From positions 3,725,001-3,789,000 of the forward strand of contig NC_060022.1 in NCBI RefSeq assembly GCF_021134715.1: 64,000 nucleotides of DNA, written 5' to 3'. Below the pieces are notes generated by a model. That model saw only the letters and a list, made by a program, of their open reading frames with translations, had not been told where the DNA came from and made no database searches. The position numbers and the translations under genes were made by a program. The stretch comes from Daphnia pulex (Eukaryota > Arthropoda > Branchiopoda > Diplostraca > Daphniidae). Position 1 is the first letter of the stretch. Each line of letters starts with the position of its first letter. Shown piece by piece: positions 1-13,678 of this stretch.

Positions 1-96
1 TGGATGACGGGGGCTTTCGCTGACGTCCAGTCCAGCACCGAGCAGCCCATCACCGACCAATTCCCCCCATCCCCGGAAAAAAAAATTCAAAATTAA
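1..96 (+). other. possible 3' end of a coding exon cut by the window edge
   Basis: Frame 1 is open from the first base to a TAA at 94-96, giving about 31 residues rich in Ser, Thr, Pro and Gln. Base composition changes sharply near position 77, from GC-rich to A/T-rich, as at an exon end or at a stop codon followed by a 3' UTR. The minus strand is also open here, so the strand is uncertain. No family recognised. Confidence 0.25.
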
Positions 97-3000
97 TTTT
101 TGAATAAATTTTTTCGAAAAAAAAAAAAGTGCGCACGATTGTTGTGTGGTGTGCCATGATGGCAGTGCATTGAGAACAACCAAATCTAAACTCGCCCGGA
201 TAAATTCGGATCAATCAAATCATTATTATTCCTTTTTATATTGAAGAAAGAATAAAAGAAATGGGCGTGACTTGATGTTTCATGTATAAAATTCATCAAA
301 TAAATATGGATAAAAGCTGGTGGACGGCTGCCAACCAACCACAATGCGACCAGCATCTTTTTCCCATTTATTTCTTGGATCCTATACACATTGGACGACG
401 CATTAGCATATCCGGTCGTATCACCCTCGTATTATAAAACAACGGGCTGTGCATCTACCCGTTTCCAACAGAAACAGATTTACATTATCCTTTAGATGAA
501 ATGCTAATAATCACGCCGAATGTTCTTCCCCGCCAAATTCAAAAATTCAAAAAAAAAATTCAACCAGCGACTAACCACAGGCCTATAACTTTAGCAGCAG
601 TCAAAAACCTTCTCTTTCCATATGTACATTTTTGACGGATGGACTATCGACATTTTGTTATCGACATTCTATGCGAAAAGAAGAAGAAGAAGGTTCTTCT
701 TTTGGGGCTGTCAAGAAAAGAATTTCTTCCCTCCTGAAAAAAAGAAATCAGATGGGGGACCTCAAAAAAATAAAATAAAAGGGGGGCCACAGTACATAGT
801 AGTAGTACAGATATGGCTGGTTACTAGTTGGCATCGCACACACAGCACGCGAATGAAAAGAATCGAAAGAAAGCGGATCTGGTTCCGCCATCAGTCTCCT
901 CCACCTCCGCAGCAGAACATCAAAAAACGATCAAAAAGGTCCAATTCTTTATTTTGATTCCCTTTTCCAGCGTAGTAGTGTGTACATAGGAAAGAGGATT
1001 CACACAATAGGAAAGAACTAGTAAAATAAAATAAAAAGAGACAATAGGAAATGATGGAGCAAAAGGATTTGACCTGAGCTCTGAGCTCTGTGCTGTACAG
1101 CAGTAGTATAACTACAGACATGATGGCTTTTTGCTCTTTGTGGTTTGTCCCTATTGGTGCATCATCTTTTGTTGGATGAGGACTACTACCGGCTTATAAA
1201 AAGAGAGAGAGGCTGGTGGGTACTGTACATGTACACAAGAGTTGTCGAGCTTGATGGCAAAAGCCAAAAGGATATAAAAGGCACGGCCCAGCAGCCTCTA
1301 TCGAAAAGAATGGCAGTTGATGGACAACAAGTGACAAAATATATAGATAGACCTCTTCTACTTTTTTGAACTATAAAGAGTCATTAGTTTGGACGATTGG
1401 GGGGTCAAGGGTCACAACGGGAGGTCATCAGGTAAGGAAAAAACCTTTTTTTTTTTTAATTTTTATTATTTTGGCACATTCGAATGGGCCCCAGCAGGGC
1501 CCCAACACGTCAAGTGATAATTGCAGTGCGATATATTCAAAAGGGGTGGGTGTATTTCATCTCTCTACTCTCCAGTAACGTCAATATTTAGTCGTCCAGC
1601 TATAGAAGGGGGATCGAATCATTTTGGGGGGAAGCTGGAAGGTAATTGGATCTCAGAAGCGAGCGGCGTTCCTTCTCAGACTATCGTGTGACACGCTCCT
1701 CCATGTCTATATTTCCTTCCAACTCCTGGGCGCTAGCTGCAGATATTCATTTACTCCCCAATAATAGACAGTAAAAAAAAGAAGAGCGACAGTTTGTATG
1801 GAATATGAGACGTGTCGACGTCGCCGGCCTATGTATGTGTGTGGATAGAAGAAGAAAAAGTGTCACAAGGAGGTCAGAGACTGTCAATAATCCTTCCGTC
1901 ATCTCTCCGAGGACTCCGCCGGACAGACTCTGGTAAACAGCTCCACTTACCCTCCTCAAAACCTATTCCGACCGCACGACGTATGCTTTGTGGTGTCTAC
2001 AGTGTGCTGTCCATCCATCAAACCGAACTGACATATAAACAACGTCAAAGTCTATCAAGAAGAATAACATCAGCATATTAGGAAGGAAAAAAAGGGATCT
2101 AATTAACCGATTGGTCACGTGTTGCTTCAATGGCCGTGGCTGAACGCGTGCCGTAACCATCACCGTCACATTTGAAACACGAAGGCGACGACAGCCAAGA
2201 CAATCGACCAAGTCCATTACGGCGCGATACAAAAAGAAATTTGGTACAAGAGTTGCAACTGCTGGATGACTCTGCTGGAACGGCTGTACAAAAAGGCCTA
2301 CGACGTGACTTTGATGGATATTGGGCGCATATGTAAAAAGGCGGTTCCAGTTATCAACGTCGAATTTCTAGCATGCTGGCAGAGAACAAGGTGGCAATAA
2401 GAACAGTCAACTGAATTCTATTTCCTCCCATCCGTGAGGCAGCTAAGCCCTAGCGCTTGCGCCGGCCGGCCCGATCGGAAACGGGCGTCCGAGTCGCGTG
2501 CCGATCGGCCGAGAGTCACGTGCCGGCGTTGACTGCCACTTCCGCACCCCACGCAAAAGAGAGTCTGTCCGTCCCCCCCATCAGTAGGACGCCTATAGAC
2601 GCGTTTGATTCTTTTTACCGCCGCTGTCGATTCATATCGAAAAAGTGCTGCGACCGCACCGGTTTTGTCCCTCTTTTCCCGACCGCATCGAATCCAATCA
2701 CCCCCCAACTCCCACCCATAACTGAAAATGTACCGCAACTAAAACTCGGCGCAATCCTTTTGCTCTCCCTCCGGTTCACTTGGCATTTTCACCTCTTGAA
2801 ACCTACGCAGTGAGGAGGGGGGGACGGACGTGTGTGACGGGCACAAAATATGTGCCTATATATCAAAAAGGGTTAGATTATTATATCCTGTACGAATATA
2901 GGTTCCCATCCAGCAGCCACCGCAGCAGCAGCCGCCGCATAGTGTGGACAATGGATCGTGTATGGGGCCTTCCGCCTCTTTTTGACGGACTTTGTCGAGT

Positions 3001-3550
3001 GCTCGATGGATGGCTGCTTCATACAGCCGGAATCTATATCGATAATTAGCCAATTGTTCGGGCAGGAGAGACAACATTTCGGGAAATAAATGCGTGGGTG
3101 AAAAAGGGGGGTTCGCTTTCGCAGCAGTTCATACACTTTCGGCTTCAGCGTGTACACAAGTACGCTCTCATGATTGATCACACCTGCTCCCATTTGAATC
3201 TCGCCTGCAGCTATAGACGTTGAATATAAAATGATTTGAAAAATGATTTGAAATGTTGGAATGAAACGGCGGGTGGTCGTTCCACCGATATTATATAACC
3301 ACGTAATAAACAGAGTTTTACGTTTATTGGCTATTGTTTTATTTTGGAGCGACTGGGTAGGGCCAAATAAGTCTGGCAAAATGCCGCTTTTGAAAAAGAA
3401 ATAAAGAGGAAAGACACGACGTTTCAATTTCATAGTCAAATAAACCGACAAACATGGCCGAGTGCTATTTGTGGGACATTTCTCTATGCACACACCCGTA
3501 ACCAGAACCCCGTTACGGGTGCCGGTGTGTGGCGTGTCATCAAACATTTC
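97..3550. other. non-coding stretch, no gene recognised
   Basis: Contains A-rich runs, purine-rich tracts (a GAA run near 680) and short open frames without coding character. A 224-codon minus-strand open frame at 2873-3547 has no recognisable domain; its alanine run comes from a CAG-like repeat near 2915. A nuclear-receptor-like DR1 motif is listed separately. Confidence 0.5.
1402..1427 (+). promoter_or_regulatory. nuclear-receptor-like direct repeat (DR1) plus a third half site
   Basis: Two perfect GGGTCA half sites separated by one base (1402-1407 and 1409-1414) are followed by AGGTCA at 1422-1427. DR1 elements are known targets of HNF4 and RXR/USP-type receptors. No gene nearby can be assigned as the target, and chance occurrence is possible. 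Confidence 0.3.
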
Positions 3551-3551
3551 T

Positions 3552-4680
3552 AGGTTGCACTTTGCTTCAATTGTGTAAAGTTCAAATGAATTCGATTGTT
3601 TCTACCCACAGACAACGTTGTGAGGTACGAAAAACCGGGCCTGATCTGCAGTCGTTTTACAATTGAATTATTTGAATGGACCCTGACTGAGTCAACACAA
3701 AAGGCAAGAGAAAACAGTTGCAGTCAACTACCTAGCTCACGAATGATCTATGCTCCGTAACAATTTAGAATCAACGCCATCAAATAGCAAAGAGAAGGAA
3801 GAATAGAAATTGCATTTGTCCTACCTTAACGTCCGGGAATCCACAGCCAGGTATCCACAAGTGATTCACGCTGAGAAGTTGAATTCACCAACAGGAGGAA
3901 AAGGAAAAAGGGGGCCATCGTGAATACACCCACACTCGCATGGGCGTACACGAGGACATTTAAAAAAGAGGAAGAAGAGATCCGTAACACGGTCAGCATC
4001 GGTAGTTTCTCCAACCAAACGGGATGCTGTTTATCTAAATGAAAAATAAAAATTTTGTTACGAAAAAGATTGGCAGAAACATCAACTTCACATGGGGAAT
4101 AGTTGATAATGAGACCATGGGTAAACCGTACTTTAATAAATAGGAGAATTGAAGGTTTTCATGTAATAAAAGGCATTAATCACTAAAATATCTAAAAGGT
4201 AACAGGTTGATAAAAGTATCGAAAAAACATTACCCAAGGGATGACACTGAGATTACTTGCTGATGACATGTCCAGCACAAGCGAAACATGTATATCTTGT
4301 GGTAATGTCTGGCTCAGGCCTCACATCTGCACAAAATAAAAGGTAATATAGTTTAAACAAACTGCCATGCATTGATAGAGGGCTTTCATCATTAATGCTA
4401 ATCATGAACTAATATTTCACACAATTTGGAACAAGTTTAACTCTTCTATTTAACTTCACATAATCATTCTATTTTAATTATTAGTTTAATTTACCTGCTA
4501 AACAGCATGGAATGTGTATTAAACTATTCCATAAATAACCTCGACCAGATTTGACGAGAAGACGTACCACATGTTTACAACGACGTTTCCCTCCAAAAAA
4601 GACAATGAAGCAGACGACACTAATATTCTAAATAGCAATCTGATAAGATATCGATCGAAATTAAAAATCGACCTGCCCCC
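3552..4680 (-). repeat. dispersed repeat copy A, decayed secreted-protein gene
   Basis: This stretch aligns by eye over most of its length with copies B, C and D (about 16,885, 26,408 and 45,855). On the minus strand an exon-like block runs from 4034 to 3825, bounded by an acceptor-like CTAG-type end and a GTAGGAC donor. One frame of it carries the cysteine-rich core with Lys-Cys-Pro and Cys-Glu-Cys-Gly-Cys, then hits a TGA. In the upstream exon the start codon seen in copies B-D is ATA. The copy is therefore unlikely to make the ancestral protein. I see no terminal inverted repeats and no reverse transcriptase or transposase frame. Confidence 0.8.
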
Positions 4681-5099
4681 TCTCTACAATTCAAGAGGAA
4701 GAGGGAATAAACTATTAAATCATACAAACATTTCAAACATTTCTCGTAGCCATTCAGCTGGAATCAAATAGTTTTTTAAACATTCCTTCCACATTTTCCA
4801 CCTCCAATTTAGCGCCAACTTAATCCCGACCATAATCGCCTAATAGGTGTGCGCCCTGTGTGGGTGTACATGCAGTGCTTTCTAATGTATTTAGCCTCCC
4901 GCTATCTATTGATATACAGAAGAAAGGAAAAAAAAAATAACCTAACCTTGCGGATTATTGAATCAATATAAAGGCAACACACTGTCTAGAGGCGGCCTAT
5001 ATGATGCACATATAAACACACATCAGCGTCAGCCATTCTTTGACGGGATTATTCACGACCGCCCGCGAGGTTACTGAATCCAAACTATTAATAGCCAGA

Positions 5100-5114
5100 C
5101 CCCCCCCCCCCCCC
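5100..5114. repeat. poly(C) run of 15
   Basis: An uninterrupted run of 15 C. It is one of seven C or G runs of 10 or more in the left half of the window. Confidence 0.95.
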
Positions 5115-5431
5115 GTAATAATCCTTCGATATCTAAATTCCATTTCGCCATCTACATAATATATTTATAGACACACAAACGTCTGGAGATTTGCCAATGA
5201 ATATACCTATTATTATCTCCTCCATTTGATTGAAATCGACAATCAATTTCAAAAAAGAAGCAGACTATAGAAAGAGAGAAGACTGTCGCCATCGAGGCTA
5301 AATAGATGATTGCTGATGGATTTTTCTGTACATATAAAATATATTAACTGCTATCTGAACTGATCCAGGCGCGACCGAACGACGACCTCAATGGCCAGTT
5401 GGTCGCTGAGACTGCATGTTACATAAAGTGT

Positions 5432-5451
5432 CACACACACACACACACACA
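5432..5451. repeat. (CA)10 microsatellite
   Basis: A pure CA dinucleotide tract in the non-coding left half. Confidence 0.95.
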
Positions 5452-7092
5452 TCTATGCAGCTGATGTCGTGCTGTTGTTAGTCAGGCGAAAAAAAAAAAA
5501 TAACCCACCCCCTATGTGTGTTATATACTACCACCATTCGTGTGCTGGCCTTCCTGCGTCTATAAACCACACACACAAATAGAAGAGGAAAGAAGAAGAA
5601 GAAGAGTATAGACATTGGTAGACGACAACACGGTCCGTCCGACAGCAGACACAGTGTCGTGATGTACACGTAAAAGCTTCGGCGCCGGCCGCCCGTTTGT
5701 GTTGCGCCAGCCCCAGCAAAGAGAAAGAGGCTCAACTGGCTGACGGCGTATACAAGAGCCAATGGCGTCATCAGTTCAGCACACAAACGGACATCACAGT
5801 CTCCAGCTCAAGAGATAGATGCGCCCAGGGTTCTCTTTCGGCACAGCTGCTGCTGGCTGCTGCTCCTAGTCGATGTCGAAGATGATGTTTTGTTTTTTCT
5901 TGTGTGTTTCCTGGAAATTTTTTGGCGCGGCGGACCGGGGCGGTTACGACCGGCCCAGACGACGACATTATATATATATCCGCTTCTATATAGACGTGTA
6001 TATGTTGTGTAGTTGTATGTGTGTCTATTTGGGCTTTTGCCCTGTCATTGTCCGCCACCCAGGCTCGTAAATATCTCGGAAAAGACTCCGACGACGACGA
6101 CGACTTCTCTGTTTTTTTGTTGCCTTCGATGGGGGGATATTGTCGAAGCCTACACACACACAAGTTTGAAAAAGATGTAGACAACAAGAAGAGAGCTATA
6201 TAACCAGGGGAAACTCTGTTTTCAACTCTGAAAAAACAAAACACCAAATAGACTAGAGCGCTGTTACTTGTCTCGGTAACTTTATCGACGGATGTTGTAT
6301 GAAATATTGGACCTGATGTTACATTTCATTCATATTTGCAGCCCCTAGTACTATCAGATTCTGCTGGAATCAAAATGGCCTATCAATAAATTTCCTTAAT
6401 GATTTCAAATAATGAAAAGAATGATTTGATTTACACTCAGGAGCAGCAGCACATCAGTGTAGGAATAGGAAGAAGCTGCTGTTGCGCAACGGAATAATAT
6501 TCGAAACATTCAGGCGACGGGAGTCAAAATTTGGTTTCCACGTCGTTTGTGGCGCCATCGAATCCTGACAGGATTGGGATTCAAAGTGCTGTAACAAATA
6601 CAATCAGGTCAGGTCTTTTTTGTATTTTTTGAATAATGCCCACACTCTGAATGTCTAAAGCGATTTCACGTCTAGCCTATTTCAAACGTGCTTATATACA
6701 ACAAGAGAAATCGATATGAAACAACAGGCGTCTCACTGGTGTATAGACCCACTCTTTCTGAAGACGATATGTAGTAGGCTTACATATTGGCCATCAGAAA
6801 TCTATACTAGACCAGACTAATCAGCGTTTTAGGGAGGCCCTATTAGTATGGACATTATACAGGCATTTAGTGTAGGCTCAGACAAATCGTCAGGTGGGTC
6901 GACTGGCTCATCATTTGTACACATTTAAAGACGGGAAGAAAGAAGAAAAAAAGTCTATCGAGATAAAAATAGAATCGGGCGACAGTCTCTCCGTAATAGC
7001 GTCTTGTATACACACGTGTATAGGTATAAAATATATAAAAGACACAATCAAAATAGTCCTGGGCCTATAGGGGGTACAATACAGGTCTGAAT

Positions 7093-7108
7093 CCACACAC
7101 ACACACAC
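7093..7108. repeat. (CA)8 microsatellite
   Basis: A pure CA tract. Short GT tracts follow at about 7413-7426 and 7567-7580. Confidence 0.9.
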
Positions 7109-7670
7109 GCATCGGAGAGACACACAGACAATCAAAGGACGAAATACAAATGGCTCTGATCACTTTAGACCTTCTCCATTTTGTTCCTTTTTTTCTCGAC
7201 ACGATAAAAACCTTTTCTCATTTTTCTCTCTTTCACAAGTCTATACAGCAGACATCAATGAATAAAAAACGGCTGCCTGTTCTACATATTATATAGATTC
7301 TATATACCCCCGTATAGACCCCCATTACCGGATAAAAAGAAAATACCTGACGTAATAGCCGAGAGAGAGAGAAAGAGGGAAGAAATAAATGTCTAGATGC
7401 GCTATTATAAGAGTGTGTGTGTGTGTATAGCCTATAAGTGTGGCGAGACACTATTAGCCCCTTCAATATAATATCCCCGTAGGGTGGGGGGGCGCCGCTA
7501 TTTAGTCCGTCCGTCCATCGGGCCGCCACATCGGCGGAACTGGGCATAGTATAACTATTCTTTTTTGTGTGTGTGTGTGTGCTGCTGGGTGTCTGCTGGA
7601 TATGTGTTATGGGCCTATGTCTGAGATGGTCGCCATCACCCAACAAGATCAGTTGGAGGAGTTGACCAAA

Positions 7671-7692
7671 CAGCAGCAGCAGCAGCAGCAGC
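7671..7692. repeat. (CAG)7 trinucleotide tract
   Basis: A CAG tract within a short plus-strand open frame where it would read as polyglutamine. The frame (7569-7805) has no other coding support. Confidence 0.95.
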
Positions 7693-8713
7693 ACGGCCAA
7701 AGTTATATACACCCTCCCAAAGACAAAAAAAAAGTTAACCAAGAAGGTTGGCGACGGTTGGGCGCCAGCACTTGGACATGCTATTGGTACAGTCTTCTCT
7801 CTTAACATTATAGACGGATAAAAATGTCGCCTAGTGGAAAGAAAAAGATACTCCTCCCTTTTGTCTTGGAACAATGATTGAGAAATTGTCCACATTTTAC
7901 ATAATTTAATTCGGATATGAGAATTTAAAAAGAAAAAGAAAATCTAGAGGGTCAACTGGCACAATAAATATTCTTCGCGGTTTGCGGTTGTCTCGTCGCC
8001 GTCGCCATCGGAACGCGGACGACAATGTCCCCCCACTCGCCTTATAACGTCGGGATCTGCCGGGTGGTGGTGGTGAGCCTGTGTTCCTCCTCCTCCTCCA
8101 CCCCCCGCGCCATATTACGACGACAAACTATTGGGCTGCTGAGGGCCGAGTGAGAGCAGAGCCTCTTTTTATCTTTTTGAAGAGTTGAACTGAACTGCTG
8201 CTGCTGGAGAGAGACGGGCGCGATATCCTAGCAGCAGCAGCAACTTTTGGGGAGTCTATTGCTCGCAACTGTTCCTCAGACAGCATCTACTATAGGGCGG
8301 ACGGGCGGCTATGGGTTTTGCCTGTTTTAAAAAAAAACGTCCAGACGTTTGGCCCGACAAGATCCAGAATCTTTTTTTTTCCTTTTTCCTTCTGTCTGTG
8401 TCGGGGAGACTTGAAACTCCGACAACATAATATGCCGTGTATAATATATGACTGGCCATAGCAGCACACAGCAACTCGGCGCAGTTCCATCACAAGTCGA
8501 AAAGTCGACAGAAAGTCGGCGGCGGGCTCCTGTCTGCACATACAATATTCAATTTTTGGACTCTATTATTATTAGGAGTCGTGTGTCTCCTATAGACGGG
8601 CTATGAAATGGAATAGGCCGCGGCAGCATTTGACGTAATAGACGGGAAATGGCATCAGGCGGATGTGTCGCAAATTGTCCAATGCAAACGGGTGGCAGGG
8701 ATTTGAATAGACA

Positions 8714-8739
8714 ATTCAGGAGCCAATCAGCTCCTGAAT
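8714..8739. repeat. 10-bp perfect inverted repeat
   Basis: Arms at 8714-8723 and 8730-8739 are exact reverse complements around a six-base loop. No known gene is adjacent, so the role is unknown and chance is plausible. Confidence 0.7.
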
Positions 8740-9954
8740 GGATCCCCCCAATATCCGGCCCAGGTGAAAGTGTTACTCCTTGTCAAAATCTATACATTTC
8801 CTATATATTGTACAATAATTATCCATTTGACATTTAAAAACGTTTGGCAAGTGGCGACGGCCCATATCCGGTGTCTCTCCCAAAGTGTCGCCCGTTACGG
8901 CACCACCAGTCGATGGCGACAATTCATCCGCATCGACCGGATGGGAAACAAGAAGCTTATAACTCTCACAGAAGCCTAAACGGCGACGAAAAAAAAAATC
9001 AAACATATTGGGCGTCTTGTTTTCTTCCATAGACATTCTCTCGTATTTCCATTAGCTGGAATTTTTGTAACGGATGGATGGGTCGCAAGGGAGGGGGAGT
9101 CGAACCGGAACGTTTGCCACTAATTGACGACGCCCGTCTCCAATTGAAGCGCCTTGGACGTCTCGACACTCAATAATTCTTCCCAACCCAACCCAAGAAA
9201 GTCTGAACAGAAATTAGACGATCATATCTGTCCATATAAATAAATATCAATAATAATAAAATAAATACTGCATATTATAGCCCCCCAATCGATCTGTATA
9301 ATGGCGACCCCGCCCAAAAAAAAATAGAAGAGTAACGGGGAGGAGTCGATCTTGTTTTTTGGCACCCCCCAACAACACAGTATACAAGGCCTACATATAA
9401 GAGCTCTAGACAATATATAAGAATATGGGGGGGATAAAAGACATCTATATATGTCTCGAGTGAAGTGGAGGGGTCACGTATACAGGAGCTGCACATCTCT
9501 TCCTTTTTTTTTTGTTGTTGCCTCCAACCCCTGCTGTGGTAGGGGGTAGTAGGAGATGTTATTGGCCCCCTTTCCTTATAAGAAAAAAGCCTACATCTTT
9601 TTTTTTATTTCTTTCGGGGGCTGATGTTCCATTTTTTTGGCTTGTTGGAGAGTTGGTTGGGGTTCGTCTTGTGCTATACCAGCAGCAAGTCTATAGGTAT
9701 ATAGTATACTGGCCGTCCAAAACGTTAAAAGCTTCCGCTCTCTCCTTGGTCGTCCTGTCTACTGGTTCCTCCTATACGATTCCCTTCCATCATTTTTATG
9801 TGTTTTTTCTTTATTGATGATTGTTTCGGCCTTGTTTGTTCCGTCTGGCCGAACCCCCTCCTAACGTCCATCACGATCGTATACATCCATCGATCGGTTA
9901 TGTCTTTTATTTCTTTTCCCTTTCGATTATCACTGGGCATCAATATAGAACCGA

Positions 9955-9965
9955 GGGGGGGGGGG
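9955..9965. repeat. poly(G) run of 11
   Basis: An uninterrupted G run in non-coding DNA. Confidence 0.9.
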
Positions 9966-10997
9966 ATGGATATGACCGTGTCCAGCGTGAAATATTGGCG
10001 ACATTAGACACCCCCCGGACAAGTGGGTGGTCTTAATAGGCTATACACTTGAATTCAATCAAGTTAGAAAAAAGGAAAAACACCTAAATTGAACTGAGAC
10101 TTTTTGAATAATTGAATCGTCATATATTTTCCCGCCTAAAAATTTCAAAAAAGTCAACGGTCAAACAAATTTGGTCGACAGTTGAACATCAAAAGGAAAA
10201 GAAAGAAAAAAAAAGGAGTTCATAATAATCTAGCGCACGTACTACTACAACTACTACAACTCTGTTATTATTTATAGTTCAAGTGCGTGACTGACTAAAT
10301 ATAAACGCACAAATATTAGGCGGGCGGGCGGGCGTCGCGTGTCCTTAAATACTAAAAACTGCGCCATGCATATGATGTAGACTTGTATATGTATAATATA
10401 TACGCTGCTCCCGCTGTCTTCCCATTTCACCCTCCTGTTTGATGTGTTGGTGTTTTGACTTTCCTCTAGTCTCCCAAGTCCCAATAGACCACAGTTTCCC
10501 AGCAGCTTTTGAGGGCCAGTTAAAAGAAATCCAATAGTCAGCGCCTTCCTTTTTTCTTTCTTTCTTTAAAGAGACCTTTGGCTCTCTCCAGATGTTTCCC
10601 CCCAGTTTCTTAACTAGACGTTAAACAGCACATACCCCCATAGAGCTGCTAACCCCAATTGGGTCCGAAAAAATTCCACGTCAAAAACTTGACGGCCAAG
10701 AAGAAGAAGAAGAACACCCAGCAGCTCAACAGTCTCAAATCAGTCTAAATATGAAGGGGGGAAGGACTCTACTACCTGCTGGTCTTTGTCAAAGTGATGA
10801 GTGGCAGGTCAAAGGTCGTCATCAGCACGTTCAACTAACTTTTTTTTCCATATTTTGTAGTAAGACAATACAACCAACCAGCCAGCAGGTGTGTCCGGAA
10901 GAAAAAAAGGAGAAATGTCGAGGTGTGTGCCGTACGTTGCTCGGATGGCAGCACTCTATAAATAGGATACTACGTCGGTTCTATATATTAGTGAAAG

Positions 10998-11008
10998 CCC
11001 CCCCCCCC
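10998..11008. repeat. poly(C) run of 11
   Basis: An uninterrupted C run in non-coding DNA. Confidence 0.9.
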
Positions 11009-11517
11009 CTTTTCTGTAGATAAATGCACCAACGGGATTTCAGCGTGTGCTATAGAGACTGGCCCGAGGGGGAAGAAAGTCTCTCACCGTTGGGCTGATG
11101 ATGATCAAATCAGCTTTTCAACACAGACTGTCCGAACATCACAGAGAGAGAGAGAGGCTTTGATGCGCACACACACACGCGCCATTCTATGCAAATCTCC
11201 TCAATCACTATAAATGCGAGATCCCCAGCTCTGAGGAGAAACTGCTGGCTTTCCATCACGCTGGTGATATGTGCTGCATGCTGTGTGTGTTATTGCATTA
11301 TATCTGGTCGCAGATCCAATCTATTACAATTCTATCTCTCTCTGCTGCTGCTACTATATAGCTGGGATGCGGATGCTGTCATCCAGTTTCGTCTAGATTT
11401 TTGACGTCCAGCAGCAGCCAGGACATGGATAGGATTTGCGAGGGTCTCCTTCTGCTCCCGTCTGTTCCTCTCTCTCTCTCGGGTGAAACGAGATCTACTA
11501 CTATACAGTACAAGAGA

Positions 11518-11529
11518 GGGGGGGGGGGG
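11518..11529. repeat. poly(G) run of 12
   Basis: An uninterrupted G run following an AG-rich stretch. Confidence 0.9.
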
Positions 11530-12949
11530 TATACCCAAAATAAAAAAGTAAATCGATATGCTCTTTTCTCGTAGTGATGGTAAACACGCCCTTATTCTCA
11601 CAAATACACTAGCTGGGCTGTGTGGCCTTCGATTGAATTTTTGTTCTTGTCTTTGCCAACGTCCAAATTCCACGTCTTCCGATTGGTGGCTAAAGTGTCA
11701 CGATGAAGTGGGTGCCGTGCAAGATAGATAGAGAGAAAGAAGAGATACTGTTTTGGAAAAAAAGTTTTTTCCCCAGTCGATAAAACCCACACGACGGGCA
11801 CACCAATAGGCAAATATACAAGGCAAACACATGGGGTTACACATCTTCTACATACCGCAGAGGTGGAAATGGACATTTGGGTATAAGAGAGAACCAAACC
11901 GCCCATCGGGATGCACAGGCGATAGTCCCCCCGATAGATATAGAGAAGAGTGTCACTGTGACCGGGGCGGCGAACGTTTTGAATATTTTATCAGTGACAT
12001 TTGACGCAAATATTGACTTATTGGTGACGTGCGTATGCACATACTGTCCGTCTATGTATATTCTACAGGTATACGTAGAGAGGGGAAAACTGAGGGAAAA
12101 TAATATTCAAATTAATCGAATGGAAAATGATGATTATTTGATTATTATTTCTGCGTGACACCTGCCGATGATCTTGGAATCTTGCGAAACTGCCAGAAAT
12201 CTTGGGCGTTTCTCTGCCGTCTGTCTGTCTATTTCTCTCACGTTCCGATCTATATTGATTAGACTCTTTTGGCTAATCACAGGGCGGGTTGAGAGGAGGT
12301 TTTTTTTCAAAAAAAGAAAAGAAAAATAAGATGAGGCATCAAAACAGCCCACGCCGTTTTCTCTTCTGTCAGATGACGTCGATAAACAAAACAAAAGGGA
12401 AAAATAAGAAAGAAAAAATTCTTCCCGACACGGCCGAGCACGTTCCGTACACACAACAACCCACACACACAGACAACTCTGCGCTGGTTCCCCGAAACAA
12501 ACGTTTACAAATAAATATGTAGGTGAAGCAAACAAACAAATCGCCATAGAGCGCCGAGTTCTTTTTTCCTTCAATTTTCATTTTCTTTTCTTTCAAATTC
12601 AATATTGACTCGCGCCTTTTTTTTTATTTTGAAAGAAGAAAAATCTGCCGCTTCTACCGCCGTCGTTCAATAATGACCCGCGTTGCATTTGAAAATGCCA
12701 AATAGGCAAATACGCATTGAATCGAGAGCGTATCGACACATTGTTGCAGAGTCAGGAAATGGCGGAATTCGTCTGCGCTAGACGCCAAGGATAACACCAG
12801 CAGCTTTTTAAAAGGTCGCTGCCATCATATCCCGTGAATTTAGAAACGAAAATCTTTTTTCAGTCAAAAATGAAATACAAAAATAAAAAAGCGTTTCTAT
12901 GTGTGTGTGTGGAATAGACGAGAATATGTCAGACGCGGAGACGAATAGG

Positions 12950-12965
12950 CGACGACGACGACGAC
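12950..12965. repeat. (CGA)5 trinucleotide tract
   Basis: A short pure CGA/GAC tract in non-coding DNA. Confidence 0.85.
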
Positions 12966-13082
12966 AGAGTGAAGGGGAAAAGAATATAAAAGGATCCGGT
13001 TCAATTTTCTTCGTGTTCGACTCACCAAAAAAAAAAACTGATAAGCCAAAGGGGAAAATAAAGTTGAAATGAAAGAACGACT

Positions 13083-13111
13083 TGCTGCTGCTGCTGCTGC
13101 TGCTGCTGCTG
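13083..13111. repeat. (TGC)n trinucleotide tract, about 9-10 units
   Basis: The longest CTG-type tract seen in the window. On the minus strand it reads as a polyserine run in an open frame (12808-13305) with no other coding support. Confidence 0.95.
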
Positions 13112-13662
13112 GGGAATTTCAATACAATGAAATAGAAATAATATAACGCAACATGTTGTACCGATGTAATGGCTGTGCGCAGCAGAGAGGAGGACCCTTC
13201 TTTCCTTTTTTTCCCATCACATAACTCGAAACAAAAGACGACGACGGCCACAGTCTGGGACATCAATCCGGTTTTTCTCTCCCGCGGTACATTTTTAATT
13301 CTCAACCCAAAAAAAAACTTGAAAAAAAAAAATATTTTCCCTTTTTAAAAAATTGAAATTTCTCTAGCGATTTAGTATATTATTGTCTATATATTACGTT
13401 TGATATATCATAATCTACACGGCCGATCTATGGTGCGACGGATCGTTGTTATTATGACTGGGACGACGGGCTCGTTTCTTATTAGTAGACCCTGTCCGTT
13501 GGCGGGTAATCAGCCCGTGAAATCGACAAGTAACTCGTGTCGAATAATACGCAAAAAAAAAAAAAACCCAAATGAATAATTTAAAAAATGAAAAAAAAAA
13601 TCCCGTAATTTCAGTCGGCACCTGGACAACCCGTGTCCCGTTTGAACGTGCTGCGGCCAGGT

Positions 13663-13678
13663 GGGGGGGGGGGGGGGG
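13663..13678. repeat. poly(G) run of 16
   Basis: The longest homopolymer G run in the window. Runs of this length are prone to sequencing length error. Confidence 0.95.

Noticed and set aside
3826..4014. Minus-strand frame starting MEKLPM, treated as a gene of its own; also seen in copies B and C
   Set aside because: The Met is internal to an exon-like block of the dispersed repeat; the frame is broken differently in each copy, so it is described as a decayed family instead.
7569..7805. Polyglutamine-containing short open frame
   Set aside because: Only the CAG microsatellite gives it character; the rest has no coding signal.
9080..9170. tRNA-like stretch on the minus strand (GGTTCGACTCC T-loop-like string and AAGGCG)
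   Set aside because: The T-stem does not pair, the D-arm is too short and the acceptor pairing is imperfect, so at best a degraded tRNA relic.
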